This document shows, in pieces, positions 58,986 to 64,000 of a stretch of 64,000 bases of DNA. The DNA is taken from positions 496,001-560,000 of the forward strand of contig CAWAFX010000002.1 in NCBI GenBank assembly GCA_963781495.1. Reading direction: 5' to 3'. Source of the stretch: Mayfieldus sp963781495 (GTDB lineage: Bacteria; Actinomycetota; Thermoleophilia; Solirubrobacterales; 70-9). Numbering within the stretch: position 1 is the stretch's first letter; each line of letters begins with the position of its first letter. A model generated the notes under the pieces. That model was given only the letters and a program-made list of their open reading frames with translations, made no database searches and had not been told where the DNA came from. Made by a program: the position numbers and the translations under genes.

Positions 58986-61316
58986 ATGGTCGGCACGTAC
59001 ATCTCGGCGGCTCTGATCTGCGCCGCATCGCTGCTCGTCGGCCGCTCGCTGCTGGCGCTGCTCGGCCACCAGCGCTGGTCCTGGCTCGAACCCGCGGTCG
59101 GCCTGGCGGCGCTTTTCACCGTCGCCGGGTTCTTCGCCCGGGTGCCCGGACACGCGACCACGGCGGCGATCTTCATCGTCCTGCTGCTGCTGGCGGCGGC
59201 TCTGGCGGCTCGCCGTCCCTACGCCTACGGCGAAGCCCTGCGCAGCGGCTGGCCGGTCCTGCTGGCGATCGCGGTCCTGCTGGCGATCCCGTTCGCGATC
59301 AACGGCCGCTTCGGGCTGATCGGGGTCGGCTTCAACAACGACCTCGGGCTTCACCTGCAGTGGGCCGAGTGGCTGAAGAACGGCCTCGGCCCGGCTCCCG
59401 ACCGCGGCTACCCGCTGGGTCCGCACGGGCTCTGCACGACGATCTCCGCCCTGCCCGGAATCGGACTCGACCAGGCATTCATGGGTCTGGTGATCGCGAT
59501 CCCGGCGATCACGGGGCTGACGGCGCTGGCGGTGCTCGGCGAGCTGCCGCGGGGGCGCCGCACCCTCGGCGCCGTTCTCGTCGCCCTGCCCTACCTCGCG
59601 GTTTCCTACTTCGCCCAGAGCGCCTTCAAGGAGACCGCCGAGGCGCTGTTCGCGCTCACCTTCGCGGCCGCCCTTCCGGCCGCCTGGCCGGTGCCCGCCG
59701 ACCTGCAGGGAAGGCTGCGGACGCTTGGGCCGCTGTTGGTGCTGGCGGCCGGGATCGTCTTCTCCTACAGCTTCGCCGGCCTCGCCTGGCCGCTCGCGGC
59801 GCTGGGGATCTTCGCCCTGACGATCCCCGAGGTGCGCCAGACGCTGCGCCCGCGCCGGCTCTGGCGCGCGGTCAACCGGCCGGCGGTCCTGATCGGGGGG
59901 CTGGTGATCGCGGTCGGGGTCGTCGTCCTCGGCCTCGCCGGCCCGTTCGGGTTCGGCCGCAGCTTCGCCGAGGTGGCGGGTGCCAACACCTTCGGCCCCG
60001 TCTCGCCGGCGGAGGTGCTCGGCTTCTGGACCTCTGGCAACTACCGCCTCGACACCGCCGGCGGCGCCCACCTGCCCTGGCTGACCAGCGCCATCGCGGC
60101 GATCGCGCTGGTCGCCGCGCTCGCCTGGTGGCTGGGCCGGCGCGACTACGCGATCCCGGCCGCGGCCGGGGGCGGGCTGCTGATCTATCTGGCGACGCTG
60201 ACGCCGCTGAGCGGGGACTACGTGCGCGCCAAGGCGCTGATGATCCTGGCGCCGCTGGTGATGGTGGTGATCGTCCGGGCGCTGCTCTCGGCCCCGCCGC
60301 CGAACTGGCGCTTTCCCCGCCTCGCCTGGACGGCGCTGGGGGTCGTCTTCATCGCCGGCGCGGCCTTCTCCAGCCTGCTGGTCCTGCGCGACACCCCGGT
60401 GGCCCCGCCCGGCCACGGCGCCCAGCTGCGCGCCTTCGCCCCCCGCGTCGACGGCAAGTCGGTCCTCTACGCGGGCCAGGACCGCTTCGCCTCCTGGGAG
60501 CTGCGCGGCAGCGACACCCACATCCCGCTGATCGAGTTCACCGACGATCTGGTCGAGGAGCGCTCGACGAAGCCGTTCGACCTCGGCGTCGCCTACAGCC
60601 CGATCGACTTCGATTCCTTCACACCCAGCACCCTCGACCGCTTCGACTTCGTGATCACAACGCGAGCCGCCTACCAGTCAAAGCCGCAGCCCAACTTCCA
60701 CCCGGTCCAGCAGACACCCGACTACACGCTCTGGCAGCGCCGCGGCCCGACCCCACGCAAGCGGATCACCCTGCTCGAGGGCGGGGACCCGGCGGCGCCG
60801 CTGGACTGCACCGCCCCCGAGAACAAGCTGATCGTGTCCCGGCCGGGAAGCGCCTGGATCTACCCGACCCCGGTGATCGGGCCGAAGGAAAACTGGGACA
60901 ACGGCACCAAGCTCGGCCTTGGCGCGGACTCGAGCCAGACGCTCGATCTGCCCGCCGGGCGCTGGAACCTCTCGCTGCAGTACTTCAGCCCGGTCCCGAT
61001 CCAGCTGCGGGCCCAGAGCGCCGGCCTCGACGAGCACCTTCCGGCGGCGCTCGACGGCCAGCGGCCGAACCAGCTCAGCCTCTTCAACGACGGCCAGTAC
61101 TGGCCCGCCGGCACGGTCGACCTCAGCTCGCCGGCGAAGCTGCGCTTCACGGTCGACGTCAACGGGCCCAACGCCCTGCAGCGGCTGACCGGCTTTGCGG
61201 GCAAGGCCTTCCTCGGCCAGCTGACCGCGAGGCAGGCGGCGCCCGACCGCCGGGTGGTGCTGAAGCAGGCCTGTGGCTCCTGGGTCGACTTCTACAGCGG
61301 TGGCAGCCTGCCCTAG
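58986..61316 (+). CDS. Large polytopic membrane protein, GT-C-like
   Basis: 776 residues. Starts MVGTYISAALICAASLLVGRSLLALLGHQ; about twelve hydrophobic segments span residues 1-500 and a soluble C-terminal domain (KRITLLEGGDPAAPLDC...) of some 200 residues follows, with a beta-rich carbohydrate-binding look. A GVGFNNDLGLHLQWAEWL loop contains Asp and Glu as in GT-C enzymes. No substrate is assigned. The stop overlaps the next GTG (TAGTG). Confidence 0.65.
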   Translation: MVGTYISAALICAASLLVGRSLLALLGHQRWSWLEPAVGLAALFTVAGFFARVPGHATTAAIFIVLLLLAAALAARRPYAYGEALRSGWPVLLAIAVLLAIPFAINGRFGLIGVGFNNDLGLHLQWAEWLKNGLGPAPDRGYPLGPHGLCTTISALPGIGLDQAFMGLVIAIPAITGLTALAVLGELPRGRRTLGAVLVALPYLAVSYFAQSAFKETAEALFALTFAAALPAAWPVPADLQGRLRTLGPLLVLAAGIVFSYSFAGLAWPLAALGIFALTIPEVRQTLRPRRLWRAVNRPAVLIGGLVIAVGVVVLGLAGPFGFGRSFAEVAGANTFGPVSPAEVLGFWTSGNYRLDTAGGAHLPWLTSAIAAIALVAALAWWLGRRDYAIPAAAGGGLLIYLATLTPLSGDYVRAKALMILAPLVMVVIVRALLSAPPPNWRFPRLAWTALGVVFIAGAAFSSLLVLRDTPVAPPGHGAQLRAFAPRVDGKSVLYAGQDRFASWELRGSDTHIPLIEFTDDLVEERSTKPFDLGVAYSPIDFDSFTPSTLDRFDFVITTRAAYQSKPQPNFHPVQQTPDYTLWQRRGPTPRKRITLLEGGDPAAPLDCTAPENKLIVSRPGSAWIYPTPVIGPKENWDNGTKLGLGADSSQTLDLPAGRWNLSLQYFSPVPIQLRAQSAGLDEHLPAALDGQRPNQLSLFNDGQYWPAGTVDLSSPAKLRFTVDVNGPNALQRLTGFAGKAFLGQLTARQAAPDRRVVLKQACGSWVDFYSGGSLP

Positions 61317-61900
61317 TGGCGGAGCGCCGGCCGGAGATCTGGCTCGCCCGCCATGGCGAAACCGAGTGGAGCCGCAGTGGCCGTCACACCGGGCGCACCG
61401 ACGTCGAGCTGACCGAAGAAGGACGGCGCCAGGCACGGGCGCTGCGGAGTCCGCTGGCGCAGCGCGACTTTCAACGCGTGATCAGCAGCCCTCTTTCGCG
61501 AGCGTTGGAAACCTGCCGGCTGGCCGGCCTCGGCAAGCGGGCCGAGCTCTCCGAAGCGCTTCTGGAGTGGAACTACGGGTCCTACGAGGGCCTGACCTCG
61601 GCCCAGATCCGCGAGCGCCGCACGGGCTGGGTGCTGTGGCGCGACGGCTGCCCCGGCGGCGAGAGCCCGGCCGAGGTCGGCGAGCGCGTCGATCCTCTCG
61701 TTGCCGAGCTGCTGCAGGCGAAGGGCGACATCGCCCTGTTCGCCCACGGGCACGTCTTGCGCGTCCTCGCCGCACGCTGGCTCGGCCTTCGCCCGGGAGA
61801 CGGTGCGTTGCTGGCGCTCGACACCGGGACCCTCTCGGTCCTCGGCTGGGAGCACGCCAGCGCCGTGATCCGGCGCTGGAACGCCCCCGTCCCGGTCTAG
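61316..61900 (+). CDS. Histidine phosphatase (phosphoglycerate mutase-like)
   Basis: 194 residues from a GTG coupled to the previous stop. The RHGE motif (LARHGETEWSRSGRHTGRTDVELTEEGRRQA), SSPLSRALETCRL, EWNYGSYEGL and ALFAHGHVLRVLAARWLGL carry both catalytic His residues. The substrate could be a phosphosugar or a cobalamin-type precursor; not assigned. Confidence 0.92.
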   Translation: MAERRPEIWLARHGETEWSRSGRHTGRTDVELTEEGRRQARALRSPLAQRDFQRVISSPLSRALETCRLAGLGKRAELSEALLEWNYGSYEGLTSAQIRERRTGWVLWRDGCPGGESPAEVGERVDPLVAELLQAKGDIALFAHGHVLRVLAARWLGLRPGDGALLALDTGTLSVLGWEHASAVIRRWNAPVPV

Positions 61901-61901
61901 G

Positions 61902-63539
61902 TCAGCTGCGCTCGCGCGCCGCGCGGTAGCGGCGGATCAGCTCGTCGGTCGAGCTGTCGTGGCCGAGCTCGGGCTCGGTGGTCGCCTGCAGCTCGGGGAC
62001 GATCCGCTTGGCCAGCTGCTTTCCGAGCTCGACTCCCCATTGGTCGAAGGAGTCGATCGACCAGATCGTGCCCTGGGTGAAGACGCTGTGCTCGTAGAGC
62101 GCGACCAGCGAGCCGAGGACCTCGGGCGTCAGCCGCTCGGCGAAGATCGTGTTCGAGGGCCGGTTGCCCTCGAAGACCCGGTGCGGGACCAGGTCCTCCG
62201 GCGTCCCCTCCTGCCGCACCTGCTCCGCCGTCTTGCCGAAGGCCAGCGCCTCGGTCTGCGCGAAGACGTTGGCGACCAGCAGGTCGTGGTGCTCACCGAG
62301 CGGGTTCAGGCTCTGGTGAAAGCCGATGAAGTCGCAGGGGATCAGCTTCGTCCCCTGGTGGATCAGCTGGTAGAAGGAGTGCTGGCCGTTGGTCCCCGGC
62401 TCGCCCCAGTAGATCGCCCCGGTCTCGTAGTCGACCCGGCGGCCGTCGAGGGTGACGTGCTTGCCGTTGGACTCCATCGTCAGCTGCTGCAGGTAGGCGG
62501 GGAAGCGTTTCAGGTACTGGTCGTAGGGCAGCACGGCAATCGTCTGGGCGCCGAAGAAGTCGCCGTACCAGACCGCCAGCAGGCCGTGCAGGAGGGGGAG
62601 GTTCTGCGCCGCGGGCGCCTCGCGGAAGTGCTCGTCGACGGCGTGAAAGCCGGCCAGCATCCGGCCGAACTGCTCGCGGCCGATCGCCAGCATCGTCGAG
62701 AGGCCGATCGCCGAGTCCATCGAGTAGCGGCCTCCCACCCACTCCCAGAAGCCGAACATGTTCTCGGGCTCGATCCCGAACTTCGTCACCTCCTCGGTGT
62801 TGGTGGAGACGGCGACGAAGTGCTTGGCGATCGCCGACTCGTCTCCCAGCCCCGCCGCCACCCAGGCGCGCGCGGTGCGGGCGTTGGTCATCGTCTCCAG
62901 GGTCGTGAAGGTCTTCGAGGAGACGACGAACAGCGTCTCCGCCGGATCGAGGTCGCGGGTCGCCTCGGCGAAGTCGGTGCCGTCGACGTTGGAGACGAAG
63001 CGGAAGCTCATGTCGCGGCGCGAGTAGTGGCGCAGCGCCTCGTAGGCCATCACCGGCCCGAGGTCGGAGCCGCCGATGCCGATGTTGATCACGTTGCGGA
63101 TCGGCTTGCCCGTGTGCCCCTTCCAGACCCCGCTTCGCACCCGCTCGCAGAAGGCCGCCATCCGGTCGAGCACCTCGTGCACCTGCTTGACGACGTCGAC
63201 GCCGTCGACCACGAGCGAGCGCTCGCGCGGCATCCGCAGCGCGACGTGAAGCACGGCGCGGTCCTCGGAGACGTTGATGTGCTCGCCGCGGAACATCGCC
63301 TCGCGCCGCTGCGGCAGCCCCGACTCCTCGGCGAGCTGGAACAGCAGGCCCAGGACCTCGTCGTCGACCCGGTTCTTTGAGTAGTCGAGGTAGAGCCCGG
63401 CGGCCTCGGCGGTCAGCCGGGTGCCGCGCCCGGGGTCCTCGGCGAAGAGCTCGCGCAGGTGGCTCTTGCCGATCTGGGCGTAGTCGCGCCCCAGCTCCTT
63501 CCAGGCGGGCCGCTCGCGCAGAGGCCGGATATCCCCCAC
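61902..63539 (-). CDS. pgi: Glucose-6-phosphate isomerase
   Basis: 545 residues, normal length. VINIGIGGSDLGPVMAYEAL (sugar phosphate site), FVVSSKTFTTLETMTNAR, FGFWEWVGGRYSMDSAIGL, GEPGTNGQHSFYQLIHQGTKLIPCDFIG and QWGVELGKQLAKRI are the family signatures. Starts with a GTG 3 bp after the transaldolase stop. It interconverts glucose- and fructose-6-phosphate in glycolysis and the pentose phosphate link. Confidence 0.97.
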   Translation of the reverse strand: MGDIRPLRERPAWKELGRDYAQIGKSHLRELFAEDPGRGTRLTAEAAGLYLDYSKNRVDDEVLGLLFQLAEESGLPQRREAMFRGEHINVSEDRAVLHVALRMPRERSLVVDGVDVVKQVHEVLDRMAAFCERVRSGVWKGHTGKPIRNVINIGIGGSDLGPVMAYEALRHYSRRDMSFRFVSNVDGTDFAEATRDLDPAETLFVVSSKTFTTLETMTNARTARAWVAAGLGDESAIAKHFVAVSTNTEEVTKFGIEPENMFGFWEWVGGRYSMDSAIGLSTMLAIGREQFGRMLAGFHAVDEHFREAPAAQNLPLLHGLLAVWYGDFFGAQTIAVLPYDQYLKRFPAYLQQLTMESNGKHVTLDGRRVDYETGAIYWGEPGTNGQHSFYQLIHQGTKLIPCDFIGFHQSLNPLGEHHDLLVANVFAQTEALAFGKTAEQVRQEGTPEDLVPHRVFEGNRPSNTIFAERLTPEVLGSLVALYEHSVFTQGTIWSIDSFDQWGVELGKQLAKRIVPELQATTEPELGHDSSTDELIRRYRAARERS

Positions 63540-63542
63540 GGG

Positions 63543-64000
63543 TTAGCTCTTCGCCGCCAGCTCAGAGGTCTTGGACTCGATCGTCCCCAGGAGCTCGTTC
63601 CACGACTTCACGAACGTCTCCGCGCCTTCCTTCTGCAGGCGCTCGCCGACCTCGTCGGTGTCGATCCCGGCCTCGTTGAACGCCGCCAGCACCTGCTCGG
63701 AGTCGCCCCCGTCGGGTGACAGCGGCTCGCGCACCTGGCCGTGGTCGGCGAAGGCGAGCAGGGTCTTGTCGGGCATCGTGTTGATCGTCAGCGGCGCCGC
63801 CAGCGCCTCGACGTAGAGCACGTCCGACGCCTTGGGGTCCTTGGTGCCGGTGCTCGCCCAGAGCAGCCGCTGGGGACGCGCGCCCTCGTTCTCGAGCCGC
63901 TGCCAGCGCTCGGAGTCGTGCAGCTCGCGGTAGGCGCGGTAGGTGCGCTGGGCGACGGCGATCCCGAGCTTGTCCCGCAGATCGTCGGGCACCTCGTCGC
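63543..64000 (-). CDS. tal: Transaldolase, C-terminal part (runs off the window)
   Basis: About 152 residues are visible. WQRLENEGARPQRLLWASTGTKDPKASDVLYVEALAAPLTINTMPDKTLLAFADHG is diagnostic of transaldolase (TalA/B-type; the Schiff-base Lys lies in the part outside the window). The ending (SWNELLGTIESKTSELAAKS) is typical. It is cotranscribed with pgi, joining the pentose phosphate path to glycolysis. Confidence 0.93.
   Translation of the reverse strand, partial: DEVPDDLRDKLGIAVAQRTYRAYRELHDSERWQRLENEGARPQRLLWASTGTKDPKASDVLYVEALAAPLTINTMPDKTLLAFADHGQVREPLSPDGGDSEQVLAAFNEAGIDTDEVGERLQKEGAETFVKSWNELLGTIESKTSELAAKS

Noticed and set aside
58953..60521. Long continuation of the giant minus-strand frame (about 520 extra N-terminal residues)
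   Set aside because: It lies opposite the membrane protein at 58986-61316, is Arg/Gln/Gly-rich with no domains, and a zinc ribbon gives a natural start at 58952.
1..64000. CRISPR array, insertion sequence, integrase, prophage or origin of replication
   Set aside because: I looked for regularly spaced repeats, transposase or integrase motifs and DnaA-box clusters and found none.

Overview
The window is high-GC bacterial chromosome with densely packed genes, many GTG/TTG starts and many 1-4 nt start/stop overlaps. The gene mix (Rv2578c-type radical SAM protein, ECF sigma factor with a SnoaL tail, LigD/LigC-type ligases, DrrAB-type ABC exporter, DUF5661, kinase-AAA-cyclase giant protein) points to an actinobacterial lineage, most likely Thermoleophilia/Solirubrobacterales. 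That placement is an inference from gene content, not a phylogeny. I saw no insertion sequence, prophage, CRISPR array or replication origin.

Layout. 0-5.5 kb, mostly minus strand: the 5' end of a secreted CalB-like lipase, a MerR-type regulator, a degenerate GGDEF protein, a SnoaL-like protein and the housekeeping block dnaX-ybaB-recR. 5.5-7 kb: a polytopic membrane protein. 7-18.8 kb: a probable biosynthetic island. It holds an acyl-CoA dehydrogenase translationally coupled to an ABC-2 exporter pair, then a carrier protein and a flavin oxidase on the minus strand. Divergent from the oxidase lies a linear azol(in)e peptide (TOMM) operon: a 47-residue Cys-rich precursor with a GTG start, a stem-loop, an RRE/E1-like leader-binding protein, a YcaO cyclodehydratase ending in PxPxP, and a SagB-type dehydrogenase. 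A convergent acyltransferase-like protein and a GMC oxidoreductase follow. 18.8-19.1 kb: a long-form, Alu-domain-bearing SRP RNA on the minus strand.

19-27.5 kb: a nucleotide cyclase, two small zinc-ribbon proteins, a GH5 glycosidase, tRNA-Val(CAC), a BrkB/YihY membrane protein, a GST-like protein, an RTX-like secreted protein, and YqgE, alcohol dehydrogenase, DUF202 and SDR genes. 27.5-30.7 kb: an HD-GYP phosphodiesterase with an unusual upstream region (hairpins and a very small possible ORF), and an MFS transporter broken by two frameshifts. 30.7-36.8 kb: a complete oligopeptide/solute ABC importer operon (binding protein, two permeases, two ATPases) with a strong stem-loop after the binding protein.

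36.8-45.5 kb: phosphoesterase, a LigD-like 3'-phosphoesterase joined to a ligase domain lacking its catalytic lysine, an intact ATP-dependent ligase, a class-V aminotransferase-like protein, a radical SAM protein, several small stress/unknown proteins, an ECF sigma factor, and RibD-C and DUF5661 proteins. 45.4-47.2 kb: a three-gene split cytochrome b operon with no Rieske or cytochrome c gene beside it. 47.3-54.5 kb: sulfatase-like membrane enzyme, a decayed SnoaL pseudogene, a cupin, two tRNA-Ser genes, pncB, tadA, a subtilase, a universal stress protein and an MBL hydrolase. 54.5-64 kb: a 1462-residue kinase/AAA/TPR/cyclase protein, a large membrane protein, a phosphoglycerate-mutase-like phosphatase, pgi and the C-terminal part of transaldolase.

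The most interesting system is the azol(in)e peptide locus at about 12.1-15.7 kb with its flanking carrier protein, oxidases and exporter.
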